Made by a program: the position numbers and the translations under genes
Notes under the pieces: generated by a model
Databases searched by the model: none
Seen by the model: the letters and a program-made list of their open reading frames with translations, nothing else
Told to the model about the DNA's origin: nothing
Source of the DNA: Mesobacillus harenae
Lineage (GTDB): Bacteria > Bacillota > Bacilli > Bacillales > Cytobacillaceae
Length of the DNA stretch: 64,000 nt
Direction: 5' to 3'
NCBI RefSeq assembly: GCF_013343715.1
Contig: NZ_JABUNR010000015.1
Coordinates: forward strand, 62,001-126,000
Shown here: positions 18,016 through 27,231 of the stretch, piece by piece
How positions within the stretch are numbered: the stretch's first letter is position 1
Layout: the number at the start of each line of letters is the position of its first letter

Positions 18016-18059
18016 AGGTGACAGGCACCATCCAGTTAACTGGATGGTGCCTGTCACCT
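18016..18059. repeat. REP-like palindrome, family A, copy 3
   Basis: A perfect palindrome with arms AGGTGACAGGCACCATCCAG and CTGGATGGTGCCTGTCACCT around TTAA. It sits between the NlpC/P60 gene and a small membrane protein gene. Confidence 0.9.
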
Positions 18060-18123
18060 GGAAATAAACTGGATTTTATTGTAAAATAAGAGGTAGGGAG
18101 GAATGTGAAAGGGGAGGTTTAAT

Positions 18124-18366
18124 GTGGTTGTTCTATTATGGCAAGCTTCGTTTGTGTTATCGATTGTGGCCCTTTTCTACGGGTTTGTTAGTAAGTCATG
18201 GATTGCACTGGTAGTCAGCTCTGTGGCGTTTTTGCCCATTGCTTATTATTTCGCTGGTGCAGAAAACGCGCTGCAATTAGTTGCGCTAACACCAGTCCTA
18301 TTACTGGCTGCAGCCTTTGTTTTCTGGAAGAAGTCAAAGAGAGATAATAACATTACCGTCAACTAA
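18124..18366 (+). CDS. Small membrane protein, hypothetical
   Basis: An 80-residue protein with two or three hydrophobic helices and a basic C-terminus (FWKKSKRDNN). The GTG start at 18124 is preceded by GGGGAGG at a 6-nt spacing. An overlapping ATG two bases earlier is in another frame and is not used. It is followed after 39 bp by the DinB-like gene and may be co-transcribed. Family not recognised; it resembles small integral membrane proteins of Bacilli. Confidence 0.65.
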   Translation: MVVLLWQASFVLSIVALFYGFVSKSWIALVVSSVAFLPIAYYFAGAENALQLVALTPVLLLAAAFVFWKKSKRDNNITVN

Positions 18367-18405
18367 CTGGTTATGTGGGAAGCACTAACCAGAAGGGAGC
18401 ATTCA

Positions 18406-18864
18406 ATGAAAAGCGAAGAGATAATTGCACAAAAAATGAGCTTAATTGCATGGGCAATTCCTTTAAAAGAAATCCCAAATGACCTATTGTTCAAACCATT
18501 CCGGGAAGGATCCTGGGGAACAGCAGATGTAATCTCGCATTTTATTTCATGGGACGACTTTCTCATAAAAAATAGAATTACCTATCTTTTAAAAGGGGAG
18601 AGTTTCCCAAAAATAGACGTGGACCCAGATGCAATTAATAAAGAGGCATCAAATTATGCCAGATCAGGCATTTCTAAAAACGATCTAATAAATGAATTCA
18701 TATCCACTCGCACCGAACTTGTCGCCCTGCTAGGAAAAATCCCGGCAGAAAAATTCAATCAGCCATGTCCAGGCATGGAACACATAACACTAGCCGATTA
18801 CTTCAGCGGATTAATAGAACATGACACCAAACATAAAGAACAAATAGAAGCACATCTTGAATAG
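18406..18864 (+). CDS. DinB-like / ClbS-DfsB family four-helix protein
   Basis: A 152-residue soluble protein with the DinB-like four-helix layout: GSWGTADVISHFISWD in the second helix region and a conserved C-terminal His segment (GLIEHDTKHKEQIEAHLE), which usually supplies metal ligands. The ATG at 18406 is preceded by AAGGGAG; the longer frame from 18373 has no ribosome site. Members include thiol-dependent metalloenzymes and self-resistance hydrolases; substrate cannot be read from sequence. Confidence 0.75.
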   Translation: MKSEEIIAQKMSLIAWAIPLKEIPNDLLFKPFREGSWGTADVISHFISWDDFLIKNRITYLLKGESFPKIDVDPDAINKEASNYARSGISKNDLINEFISTRTELVALLGKIPAEKFNQPCPGMEHITLADYFSGLIEHDTKHKEQIEAHLE

Positions 18865-18901
18865 GTCACCTTTTTTGTTGGGGTTGCCATTGGCATATAA
18901 A

Positions 18902-18931
18902 AAACCAACCTCGTGGGACATAGGTCGGTTT
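18902..18931 (-). terminator. Intrinsic terminator of the short DUF3231 gene
   Basis: The stem AAACCAACCT / AGGTCGGTTT is followed on the minus strand by TTTTTT. It lies between two converging genes. Confidence 0.7.
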
Positions 18932-18938
18932 CGCATTT

Positions 18939-19493
18939 CTATGAATTTGGGGACCCGGGCGGATAGTAATAAGGGGGAACTTTTATCCAGCCACGTTTCC
19001 GCATGAGCGTTTTTAAGGTGGCCCCAAAGCTTGCCCATTCTAAATAAAATTGCAGCCAGATTACGCCAATATCTGTTCGGAGCGCATCGGATTGGCCTTT
19101 GGCACATGTCCGCGAGCATTGCACAAGCTTAAAAGCGATTCCATTGGCTATCTCATCGTCGGTTAACTTTACCCCGAGCGGGATTTCCTTTGAATTGGAA
19201 TTGGGTTTCGCTGACGTTACGTCAGGCAGCGGAATTCCTTCCTGTCTCATAAATTGACTTAACTTTTTCACATGGCTCTCACATACTTGAATCACATCGG
19301 TTAGCATTTCTTTTATCTCGTCATCGGTTGTCGTATTGAGCCCAATTTCTTCATAGCGGATGAATTCCTCAACCATCGTAAGGTACTTCCAGCAATCGCC
19401 GGCTTCGATGATGTTGAGCGGTGATTTTGGTTCGTCTGTATTATCAATCGCCAGTTTTAGCGTGTTCCAGGCTGCTTCAAATGGATTAGACAT
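18939..19493 (-). CDS. DUF3231 family protein (single-domain form)
   Basis: A 184-residue helical protein. The segment NIIEAGDCWKYLTMVEEF and the following NTTTDDEIKEMLTD are typical of short DUF3231 proteins, and it corresponds to about one half of the protein at 800-1807. The start is supported by GAGGAGGGG about 9 nt before the ATG. The C-terminus is Pro/Tyr-rich (VPPYYYPPGSP). Biochemical function is unknown. Confidence 0.82.
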   Translation of the reverse strand: MSNPFEAAWNTLKLAIDNTDEPKSPLNIIEAGDCWKYLTMVEEFIRYEEIGLNTTTDDEIKEMLTDVIQVCESHVKKLSQFMRQEGIPLPDVTSAKPNSNSKEIPLGVKLTDDEIANGIAFKLVQCSRTCAKGQSDALRTDIGVIWLQFYLEWASFGATLKTLMRKRGWIKVPPYYYPPGSPNS

Positions 19494-19568
19494 CTTTCGG
19501 ACCCCTCCTCACTATTATAATTTCCATTTAATTGTTAAAAATGTAAATAAATTAGAAAAATCGCACAG

Positions 19569-20030
19569 CTACCCTTCGACAAAAATTTTCTCCTGCCATT
19601 TATGATAGGCGTAGATCACAAAGGAAAGGGTATAAATGATTAAAAAATACTGCCAGGGTTCCAAATTTTTATAGTGGGCAATGCCTAGTTTTCCTAACAA
19701 AGGCAGGCCAACGAAGCACATAAAAGCATCCATTAATAAGTTGACGAAAGCATATAACAGAAATTTATCGTAAGTGAACCGAAAGATCCAAAATGTTCCG
19801 ACTCCAAACAAGCCATAGGCAAAACTGACATCGATAATATTACCCCAAGGTATGATGTATTTCTCAATTACCCACCATTCATACGAATACGCAAACAGAA
19901 AAATTATCGTCATCAAAAAGGCTGTCAAAATGGTGACCGGCATAAACCTTCTGATTACTTTTTGTGAAGTAAAAAACAAACTGGCCCAAGGAAGCAAGAA
20001 TACGATGAATTGAATTACTTTTAAGGACAT
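19569..20030 (-). CDS. CBO0543-like integral membrane protein
   Basis: A 153-residue protein with four to five hydrophobic helices and aromatic-rich loops (YSYEWWVIEKYIIPWGN). The length and pattern fit the CBO0543 family of unknown function, frequent in spore-forming Firmicutes. Its ribosome site is GGGGAG 9 nt before the ATG. It lies on the same strand as the short DUF3231 gene. Role unknown. Confidence 0.65.
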   Translation of the reverse strand: MSLKVIQFIVFLLPWASLFFTSQKVIRRFMPVTILTAFLMTIIFLFAYSYEWWVIEKYIIPWGNIIDVSFAYGLFGVGTFWIFRFTYDKFLLYAFVNLLMDAFMCFVGLPLLGKLGIAHYKNLEPWQYFLIIYTLSFVIYAYHKWQEKIFVEG

Positions 20031-20192
20031 TTCATAAACTCCCCATATTTAAAATAAGTTCATAGGTAGTTTCTTCTATCTATATTGAATATATTCAAAA
20101 GCTTCCACCTGTTAGGCAAAATGGCTTATTTCTTGAATTTTAAGTTTAATGCCGCATAGAAAGGCAAAGGGTAAACAGGGAGGTGAGACAAA

Positions 20193-20516
20193 TTGAGTTT
20201 AATGTACAGATGCCGTAACTTTCCTAAATCTGGTGTGATCCTTCTTCCGGTACGCTGGCGACGGGCATTTGGGTTTTCGTGTGGTGAGCATGTGGACGTG
20301 GTGAAGGAAAACGATGATATTATCATTAAAAAAGCTGACTACCGCACCTTTGATCATAAACGCTATATTTCTGAAAAGGGCGGAGTTAACATTCCGAAAG
20401 AAATTAGAAGTCAGCTCGATCTAAACCAGGAAGATGAATATTGTTTATATGTAGAGCCCGATAAGAAACAGTTTGTTGTGGCACTGGAAACGGAACAAGA
20501 CGAAAGGTCTCATTAA
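20193..20516 (+). CDS. AbrB/SpoVT-like DNA-binding domain protein, tandem
   Basis: A 107-residue protein with two swapped-hairpin-like units: FPKSGVILLPVRWRRAFGF...DVVKENDDIIIKK, then ISEKGGVNIPKEIRSQLDL...YCLYVEPDKKQFVV. This pattern matches AbrB/MazE transition-state regulators. The TTG start at 20193 follows GGGAGGTGA at good spacing. AbrB units normally dimerise, so two in one chain suggests a pseudo-dimer regulator. No toxin gene is adjacent. Target genes unknown. Confidence 0.75.
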   Translation: MSLMYRCRNFPKSGVILLPVRWRRAFGFSCGEHVDVVKENDDIIIKKADYRTFDHKRYISEKGGVNIPKEIRSQLDLNQEDEYCLYVEPDKKQFVVALETEQDERSH

Positions 20517-20756
20517 ATTTTTGCTGAAAACATTTTTAAAGCCATTAAAGAATTCCACACATAAACTATTCCCTCTGCTCAATGTTCCCATTGGGCTTTT
20601 TGGCTTTGCGTGAAGCGGAAAGCACCAATATTTTCTACATCTTAAAAGCAACACTCGTGGGTATTCTAACCAAGAAATTGTGAGCATCATGCCAATGTTT
20701 TGCGGACATTCATTCAGATGCTCAGCTTTTACTTAACCATAAAAGGGGCGGAAATA

Positions 20757-21656
20757 GTGAAAATTGTAGTAACAGGAGCAGCGGGGAAGATCGGTCGATG
20801 GACGGTAAGAACATTACTCGAAGCGGGTCATGAGGTGACAGGCTCGGATAAAAAATTGCGGGAAGAATCAGCATCGAAGAAATTCATTCAGGCTGAACTC
20901 CGTGATTATGGCCAGGTTTGTCAGCTGTTAGCGGGCTGTGATGCGGTCGTCCATCATGGGAACATTCCAACGGATGTAAGAAATACCTCACAGGCGATCT
21001 TTGAGAACAATATGCTTGTTAATTTTAATATTCTCGAGGCGTGCAAGGATCTCAAAATTCCGAAGCTGGTTTGGGCTTCTAGTGAAACGGTGCTCGGGTA
21101 TCCGTTCAAAGGGGATCAGCTAAGTTACCTTCCTGTTGACGAAGAGTCGCCAACGGTTGTGAAGTCATCCTATGCCATGGCGAAGCGTCTGACTGAAAAT
21201 CTTTCGGAAATGTATCATAAGCTTGTTAAAACCCAGGTCGTTGCACTGCGTTTTGCGAACATTTACGAACCTGATGAGTATGAAAAAATTCCTGGCATGC
21301 ACTGGACTGAAAAGCAAAAGGATATTCAAAAGAAAAATGCCTGGGCATATTGTGATGTCAGGGACGCTGCCTATGCCTGTCTGCTTGCGGTAGAAAAGAA
21401 TAATCTCGGGAATCAAATTTTCCATATAACTGCACCGGATACAATCATGCCTGACCTCAGTCAGGATTTAGTCAAAAAGTACTTCCCGGATGTAGCGATG
21501 AAGAGGGATGTAAAAGGGTATGAAACCCTGATGTCAATCGACAAGGCCAAGGAAATCCTCGGCTATGAACCGCGCTACACATGGCGGAATGTCTTGAACA
21601 AGGATGGGTCACTCAAGGCATTGCCGGAGGACCAGCTATCTTTAGCTAATATATAA
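20757..21656 (+). CDS. NAD(P)-dependent epimerase/dehydratase (extended SDR)
   Basis: A 299-residue Rossmann-fold enzyme with the nucleotide motif VTGAAGKIGRW at the N-terminus and an active-site region SYAMAKRLTEN resembling YxxxK. The GTG at 20757 is chosen because it follows AGGGGCGG and starts directly at the first beta strand; the longer frame from 20700 lacks a ribosome site. Substrate is unclear; related proteins act on nucleotide sugars or related sugars. It is monocistronic, with a shared terminator downstream. Confidence 0.8.
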   Translation: MKIVVTGAAGKIGRWTVRTLLEAGHEVTGSDKKLREESASKKFIQAELRDYGQVCQLLAGCDAVVHHGNIPTDVRNTSQAIFENNMLVNFNILEACKDLKIPKLVWASSETVLGYPFKGDQLSYLPVDEESPTVVKSSYAMAKRLTENLSEMYHKLVKTQVVALRFANIYEPDEYEKIPGMHWTEKQKDIQKKNAWAYCDVRDAAYACLLAVEKNNLGNQIFHITAPDTIMPDLSQDLVKKYFPDVAMKRDVKGYETLMSIDKAKEILGYEPRYTWRNVLNKDGSLKALPEDQLSLANI

Positions 21657-21662
21657 AAGAAG

Positions 21663-21692
21663 AAAGCCGGACCAATTAAATGGTCCGGCTTT
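21663..21692. terminator. Bidirectional intrinsic terminator
   Basis: A perfect 12-bp stem (AAAGCCGGACCA / TGGTCCGGCTTT) with loop ATTAAA lies between the converging SDR gene and M14 pseudogene. Confidence 0.85.
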
Positions 21693-21695
21693 ACC

Positions 21696-23580
21696 TTATG
21701 CTGCTGGCGTTACTTCTGTTTCATCTTCAACAGGAGAACTAGGTTGTTCTACCCCAGGCTCTTCACCAGCAGGCTGCTCCGTTTCCGGCTCCGGCTCTGG
21801 TGCTATCTCTGGCTCAGGATCCGGAAGTGGCTCTGTTTCAGGTTCAGGGATCGGCTCCGGTTCTGGAACCGGCTTCTCTAGTTCCGCCAGCTTCGCTAAA
21901 ATTGCCATTTTCTTATCCAATAACAGCTTCTCAATCAAAGAGTATGTTTTAAACTGGCTTGGGTTCTTTGCCTTTGCTGCTTTGCTCGTGTTTTCAAGCG
22001 CAGTCAGCTTATCAAGGTTAGCCCTTACGCCGGCTGCATCTCCATTGGCAGCCTGCTTCTCAATAACAAGCGTCAAGCTATACCGCTGAATTTCGTAGCC
22101 AGTGTTCTGAACGATCACCTTCGCCGGCTGTGTATACTTATTCCCGGCCAAAGTGCGGACATTGATGCCATACATTTTATTCAAAGTTTCCTGTGTAGCG
22201 GTAACTGACGTGTTCAGCTGCTTCTGAGCATTGATCGTTGTTTGATCAAGCTTACCAGCCTTAAAGCGGTTTTCAAGATCAACCGTTTGCTTCACAAGCT
22301 TATCACCTGCAGCTACTCCATCCATAAACAGCTTAGCTCGGGCAGTATACGTGTTAATGCTAGTATAGTAGCCATTCAGCTTGCTGCGGTATTTCGCCGG
22401 AAGCTTTGCGGACCTAGCAGATAGCTTTTTAGTTTCTGCTACAACAGAATGGTATTGATCTTTAAATGTTTTCGTCACTTTTAAATCACTAACGGTTTTA
22501 ACATTCGTTTGGTATGTTGTTTGCAGTTTGGCTGCCTTCGTCTGTAATGTTTTCAGCTGTGCCGTCTGCTTATCGGTTTCCTTCTTCATTTTCACATCAT
22601 ATAGCTTCGCACTTTCCTGGGCCGTGTATAAACCGGTGGCCTGATTTTGTTTCCAGACGCCAGACCATTCAGAAAGTGGCGGGTTGGTTTCATACACATA
22701 GCGTGAAATTTCTGGTGTAAAGCCAGGCTTTTTCTTGGCTTCGATAAACCAGTCGGTAAAACCGCCACCCGACGGATTCTTGCCTGGATAGACTAAACGA
22801 TAGCCGGTCATGCTGCCGATTTTTTTTGCATACACATGGTCACGTATAATTCCAGTATAAAATTTGCCCGCTGCTATGATAGGCAACCGCCATCTCTGGA
22901 TCAATTTCGGCGACCAGCTTTAAAACTGCTTTTACCTCAACAGCGCTTTCTGGGGTTTTGCCTTTAAAATTTTTATAAGAGGGAGCAGTCGGTCCTTTTA
23001 TTGCTTTCCAGCCGGCATTGTATTGACGGTTCAGATCGACGCCCTTGCCGTTTGCTTTCCAGCGCTTAAAGTTTTTGCTGCCTGCGTTCATCTTAATCAA
23101 CGCTTTATGATCCTTTTTCGGGAACGCCTTTAAGCCTTCCTGCTGAAGCGTGACTCCATCAGGATTGATCATTGGCATAAACCAAATCGTTGTCGAGTTT
23201 AGGATTTTTCGAGCATCATAGCCTTTTATTTTCGTATTCTTCTGGTAAGCGGCTGCATATTGCTCGATCATTACCATATTCAGAGTAGTTGTCATCCACT
23301 CCCTGGCATGGTGGGAGCCGTTGATAAACACAGTTGCAGGCCCCTTGCCGAGCGACACCGCATAAAGATTGCGGCCATATTCCGATTTGCCGACAACTTT
23401 CACGTGAACAAGATCAGGGTATTTCTGTTTAAGCTTATTAATGTCATTGATCATATCATGGTAGGAATAGACTTGATTCGGATTAACGATCGTCGAACTC
23501 GCAGCACTGACATCTCCGATGAAAAAGAACTGAGATAATGAAAAAATAATAGCAATGAACAGCAATTTAGCCTTTTGCAA
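21696..23580 (-). pseudogene. Frameshifted secreted M14 zinc carboxypeptidase
   Basis: Two overlapping frames make one protein. The first (from 23580) has a signal peptide, the zinc ligands in NGSHHAREWM, the DLNRQYN substrate region and the third ligand in AYHSSGQILYWNY; it ends at a TGA near 22840. The second frame continues seamlessly with RDHVYAKKIGSMTGY and the PGFTPE segment holding the catalytic Glu. It adds a coiled region and a Pro/Glu-rich tail that ends at 21696. The break lies near 22850, between the third zinc ligand and the catalytic Glu, so neither part should be active. A sequencing indel is the main alternative. Confidence 0.8.
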
Positions 23581-23616
23581 TGTTTCTCCTCCTAAAAATC
23601 TCTCTCTCGTACTATC

Positions 23617-24432
23617 CTACTCTGAAATTAAATAGTCTAATAGGTAATCAGCCCACACCTGGTGGCCCATTTCATTTGGTGCGCTTGGCTCGCCCGCTAA
23701 GTAGTTCTTCAATTCCTCGTCATTCATATCTGGCCAGGCTTCCCAGTGATTTAAATAGGGAACCTCGATCTTTGCGGCGTACTTTTCCAGGGCATTCACC
23801 TGAACAGGGTAAAAATTAGCCTGATATAGCGGGTAGGGAGGCTGCAGCACAACTACAGCTTCAGGGTTTGCTGCGATAACAGCTGTAATCGTTTCATTAA
23901 TATATTCATGCGAATGCTCAATCCGGACCTTTCCGTTATCGGTCAGGGTGAATGGCTCCCATATAAGGAAGTCCGGCTCTTCAGCGGCTATTTTCTCGTG
24001 CCCACCGGAATCGACAAACTCTCTCGTCGTCGTTTCATAGCTTTTCAGCTGAACCTCAACTGTTTCCCCAAATGTATTCTCCAGCTCGTCCTTAACCGTC
24101 ACGGACCAGCCGCCTTCATCCACACCCATAGCCGGAGACCCCATCAGCACGATCTTGAACACACGCTCCTCTTCAAGGGCAGTCTGGTAGGCTTCACGTG
24201 CCGCCTCAGGCCAATTTTCCGTTAAGGTATACAGCGAATTGGTCTCAGCAAATACATCTAGCGCTTCCTCACCAGAACCGCTCTCGGCATCGGCCTTCAC
24301 CGTTTCTCCTGAAAAGGTCGTTTTTTCTTTCCAATGTAAATTTCCCAACAGTAAAATAACCCCACATGCAATCGTCAGTAATACCATAAATAGATTTTTC
24401 ATTATGTAATAGGCACCATCCTTGACTTTCAA
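23617..24432 (-). CDS. SGNH/GDSL-like hydrolase, membrane-anchored
   Basis: A 271-residue protein with an N-terminal hydrophobic anchor (NLFMVLLTIACGVILLLG) and an extracellular SGNH-like domain: nucleophile block VLMGSPAMG, and the C-terminal PNEMGHQVWADYL segment providing the His. Members next to exopolysaccharide genes often remove or transfer O-acetyl groups; that is an inference. The start is ambiguous: TTG at 24432, or the ATG ten codons later (24402), neither with a good ribosome site. It is divergent from the exopolysaccharide operon. Confidence 0.75.
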   Translation of the reverse strand: MKVKDGAYYIMKNLFMVLLTIACGVILLLGNLHWKEKTTFSGETVKADAESGSGEEALDVFAETNSLYTLTENWPEAAREAYQTALEEERVFKIVLMGSPAMGVDEGGWSVTVKDELENTFGETVEVQLKSYETTTREFVDSGGHEKIAAEEPDFLIWEPFTLTDNGKVRIEHSHEYINETITAVIAANPEAVVVLQPPYPLYQANFYPVQVNALEKYAAKIEVPYLNHWEAWPDMNDEELKNYLAGEPSAPNEMGHQVWADYLLDYLISE

Positions 24433-24610
24433 ATAATTGTAAATAATTCCATGTGTAAAAATACCTTTTAATAGAGTTCCAAGGGGTTTAGAATAAGTTC
24501 GTAAGGGTATATAGACAAGTTTACCAAAATTAAGCTAATAATCGGTAATTTATTCAAATTTTTGTGCTATAATTTGACAGGATAATTTAATAGATTAACA
24601 GGAGGCACTC

Positions 24611-25360
24611 ATGGAAGAAACAATAAGTTTAAAAGAGCTGCTGCAGACGCTGAGAAAACGAATGGTGTTAATTGTAGCGATTGCACTTACAGCAGTCATA
24701 GTAAGCGGGGCCGTTAGTTTTTATTTCTTAACGCCGATCTATCAGGCATCAACACAAATTCTTGTTAACCAGTCTAAAGATGAACAAGCTATATACAATC
24801 CCAGTGAGGTACAAACCAACCTGCAGCTGATTAATACATATAACGTGATTATTAAGAGTCAGAGAATTCTTGATATCGTTATTGAGGATTTAGAGTTAGA
24901 TATAACTTCAGGTGCTCTGAACAGTAAAGTTACGGTTGCGAGCGAGCAAAATTCCCAGGTGGTAAATATATCAGTTCAGGATGAGTCGCCTGCCCAGGCA
25001 GCAACCATCGCGAATACAATCGCCAACGTCTTCCAAGAAGAAATTGTCGAAATCATGAATGTCGATAATGTCAGTATTCTCGCAAAAGCAACAGTTGCGG
25101 AAGGGCAGTCGCCAATCAAGCCGCAGCCACTCTTAAACATCGCGATCGCACTAGTTGTCGGTTTGATGGCCGGAGTTGGTTTGGCTTTCCTATTAGAATA
25201 CTTTGATAATACAGTGAAGAACCAGCAAGATATTGAAAAGGTTCTGGGCTTGCCGGTGCTTGGTGTGATTTCGGTAATTGACACCAGTCAAATTGAGGAT
25301 ATCAAATCTAGAAGAGCAGCCAGGAAGGCTAGAGGAAAAGGGGAGTCGGCCGATGTTTAA
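24611..25360 (+). CDS. Polysaccharide chain-length modulator / tyrosine-kinase activator (EpsA/YwqC-like, Wzz)
   Basis: 249-residue Wzz-type protein with two membrane helices (about residues 17-38 and 172-195) flanking an extracellular domain. The conserved Pro-rich membrane entry (SPIKPQPLLNIAIAL) precedes helix two, and a basic cytoplasmic tail follows. It regulates polymer length and activates the kinase encoded next. AGGAGG lies before the ATG. The end overlaps the kinase start by 8 bp. It is the first gene of the exopolysaccharide locus; a TATAAT hexamer near 24568 suggests a promoter, but no matching -35 was seen. Confidence 0.9.
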   Translation: MEETISLKELLQTLRKRMVLIVAIALTAVIVSGAVSFYFLTPIYQASTQILVNQSKDEQAIYNPSEVQTNLQLINTYNVIIKSQRILDIVIEDLELDITSGALNSKVTVASEQNSQVVNISVQDESPAQAATIANTIANVFQEEIVEIMNVDNVSILAKATVAEGQSPIKPQPLLNIAIALVVGLMAGVGLAFLLEYFDNTVKNQQDIEKVLGLPVLGVISVIDTSQIEDIKSRRAARKARGKGESADV

Positions 25361-26057
25361 GAGAACACCGAAAACAGCAGCGGGAGATCAAAAGCGGAAG
25401 CTCGTTACGGCACTTGACCCGAAGTCACCGATTTCAGAGCAATACCGGACAATCCGGACGAATATCCAGTTCTCGGCTGTTGATGAAGAGGTTAAAACGA
25501 TTATGGTTACTTCTCCTGGGCCGGCTGAAGGGAAGTCAACCACAGCTTCCAACGTTGCCGTTGTTTTTGCGCAGCAAGAGAAGCGGGTTCTGTTAGTCGA
25601 TGCGGACTTGAGAAAGCCGACCAGTCATTACACGTTTAACATGACGAACACATTTGGATTAACAACCGTCTTATCCAAGCAAGTATCCTTGGAAAAGTCG
25701 CTCAATAAAACCGATATTGACAATCTGTTTGTGCTGACAAGCGGACCAATACCGCCCAACCCAGCCGAATTGCTCGGATCCAAAGCGATGAGTGTGTTTC
25801 TGGAAGAAGTAAAAGAGAAATTCGACATCATCGTATTCGATACGCCGCCGATGCTGGCTGTAACGGATGCCCAGGTTCTCGCGAATCAGTGTGATGGTGT
25901 CATTCTCGTTGCATATAGCGGAAAAACGGAAATCGAAGAAGCAAGTAAGTCGAAAGAACTACTTGTCGCGGCAAAAGCAAAGCTCTTAGGTGTTGTACTA
26001 AACCACAAAAAACTACAAAGTTCGGACTATTATTATTACTACGGGAATACAAAATAA
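25353..26057 (+). CDS. Bacterial tyrosine kinase of the CpsD/EpsB family
   Basis: 234-residue BY-kinase. Walker A is GPAEGKSTT (K61), Walker A' is LLVDADLRKP, and Walker B is IVFDTPPM. The C-terminus ends in a five-Tyr cluster (SSDYYYYYGNTK) that is autophosphorylated in this family. The ATG at 25353 lies inside the end of the modulator gene with AAAAGGGGAG before it. With the modulator it controls assembly and export of the polymer; the PHP phosphatase downstream reverses the phosphorylation. Confidence 0.93.
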   Translation: MFKRTPKTAAGDQKRKLVTALDPKSPISEQYRTIRTNIQFSAVDEEVKTIMVTSPGPAEGKSTTASNVAVVFAQQEKRVLLVDADLRKPTSHYTFNMTNTFGLTTVLSKQVSLEKSLNKTDIDNLFVLTSGPIPPNPAELLGSKAMSVFLEEVKEKFDIIVFDTPPMLAVTDAQVLANQCDGVILVAYSGKTEIEEASKSKELLVAAKAKLLGVVLNHKKLQSSDYYYYYGNTK

Positions 26058-26116
26058 CCAAAACCCGACAAAATGGGTACTGTTTACTGGGTGATTGGTC
26101 TGGTAAAGTTTAACTA

Positions 26117-26155
26117 TTATGACGGAACCCCTGCAAACCTAGGGGCATAATGCAC
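26117..26155 (+). promoter_or_regulatory. Hairpin in the kinase-phosphatase gap
   Basis: The 216-bp gap contains TTATG / CATAA and CCCCT / AGGGG paired arms forming one hairpin around GCAAACC. There is no T-run after it, so it is not a simple terminator. Role unknown; the structure is seen only by eye. Confidence 0.4.
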
Positions 26156-26273
26156 TATATTTCTTCAATCGACAATTATCGACAAAATACCACCCTTTAC
26201 CGAGAAATGAGCCGATGGTAGGATGGTAGAAGGAATTAGTATATTTACATTTTACTGGAAATGAGGGATTGCG

Positions 26274-27038
26274 ATGATTGACATCCACTCACATATTTTG
26301 CCCGGGATTGATGACGGGGCGAGGAATATGGATGAGAGCCTAGCAATGGCACAAAGAGCGGTCCAGGAAGGGATCCACACGATAATTGCAACCCCTCATC
26401 ATAAAAACAGTATGTTCGATAATCCCGCTGCGATCATCCTTGAAAAAACGCAGGCGCTGAACAGACGGCTTGAAGAGGAAAAAATTCCGTTAAAGGTGCT
26501 GCCTGGCCAGGAGCCGGCGATCTTCGGGGAATTGCTTAAGGACTATGAGCTGGGGGAAGTTTTAACCTTAAACCAAACCCAGTATGTATTCATTGAACTG
26601 CCGTCAGGACATGTGCCAAGGTATACCGATCAGCTACTTTATGAGCTGCAGTTAAAAGGTCTGGTTCCAGTAATTGTTCATCCGGAACGGAATCAGGAAA
26701 TCATCGAACGTCCTGAGCTTTTGTATAACCTGGTGAAAAAGGGCTCACTTGCCCAGCTGACAGCTTCAAGCATTAGCGGAGTTTTTGGGAAAAATATCTC
26801 AAAATTCTGCTTCCAATTAATTGAAGCTAATCTGGTGCATTTTATTGCCTCAGATGCCCACAATGTAAGAAAGCGCACCTTCAAGATGGCGCAGGCGTTT
26901 GACATGATCGATTCACGCTATGGAGTGGATATGGTGTATTTGTTTCAGGAGAATGCTGAGCTTTTAATAGAAGGGCTTAATGTTTACAAAGAAATACCCC
27001 AACGAGTAAAACAGAAAAAGTTTTTAGGGCTTTTCTAG
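26274..27038 (+). CDS. Tyrosine-protein phosphatase, PHP family (YwqE/CpsB-like)
   Basis: 254-residue metal-dependent phosphatase. Metal ligands appear at the N-terminus (MIDIHSHILPGIDDG), in IATPHHKN, in VIVHPERN and in FIASDAHNVRKR, all standard for the CpsB/YwqE group. It dephosphorylates the Tyr cluster of the upstream kinase and thereby tunes capsule or exopolysaccharide output. A ribosome site (GAGGGA) precedes the ATG. A long structured non-coding stretch separates it from the EpsC-like gene. Confidence 0.92.
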   Translation: MIDIHSHILPGIDDGARNMDESLAMAQRAVQEGIHTIIATPHHKNSMFDNPAAIILEKTQALNRRLEEEKIPLKVLPGQEPAIFGELLKDYELGEVLTLNQTQYVFIELPSGHVPRYTDQLLYELQLKGLVPVIVHPERNQEIIERPELLYNLVKKGSLAQLTASSISGVFGKNISKFCFQLIEANLVHFIASDAHNVRKRTFKMAQAFDMIDSRYGVDMVYLFQENAELLIEGLNVYKEIPQRVKQKKFLGLF

Positions 27039-27044
27039 AACTAT

Positions 27045-27215
27045 TTTACTAGACTGGCATAGCAAAATCTTTCAAAGGTTTGTCAGCCAAACTGACCGGT
27101 GATGTCTCCTATCCGTTATAAAAGGAGATACTCGGCCATGCTGTGGGAAGCAGAATTTGCAAGCCTTAGACGCGTTTGTCGTCGCTGGTATGGTGTGAGG
27201 TTGGGTTTAATGCCC
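27045..27215 (+). ncRNA. Structured leader, candidate EAR/epsC RNA element
   Basis: About 170 bases upstream of the EpsC-like gene contain several small stems: GTCAG/CTGAC (27082-27096), TCTCCT/AGGAGA (27105-27129) and GACG/CGTC (27169-27183), with purine-rich junctions (GTGGGAAGCAG, GGTGTGAGGTTGGG). It is followed by a strong terminator. In B. subtilis an RNA called EAR lies directly upstream of epsC and lets polymerase pass terminators in the eps operon; position and style match. The identity is inferred from context, not from alignment to the family. Confidence 0.5.
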
Positions 27216-27231
27216 TTTTACATATAATTAT

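Noticed and set aside
27045..27215. Possible c-di-GMP or c-di-AMP riboswitch in the epsC-like leader
   Set aside because: The conserved junction motifs that I would expect for those classes are not visible; the EAR-type explanation fits the position better.
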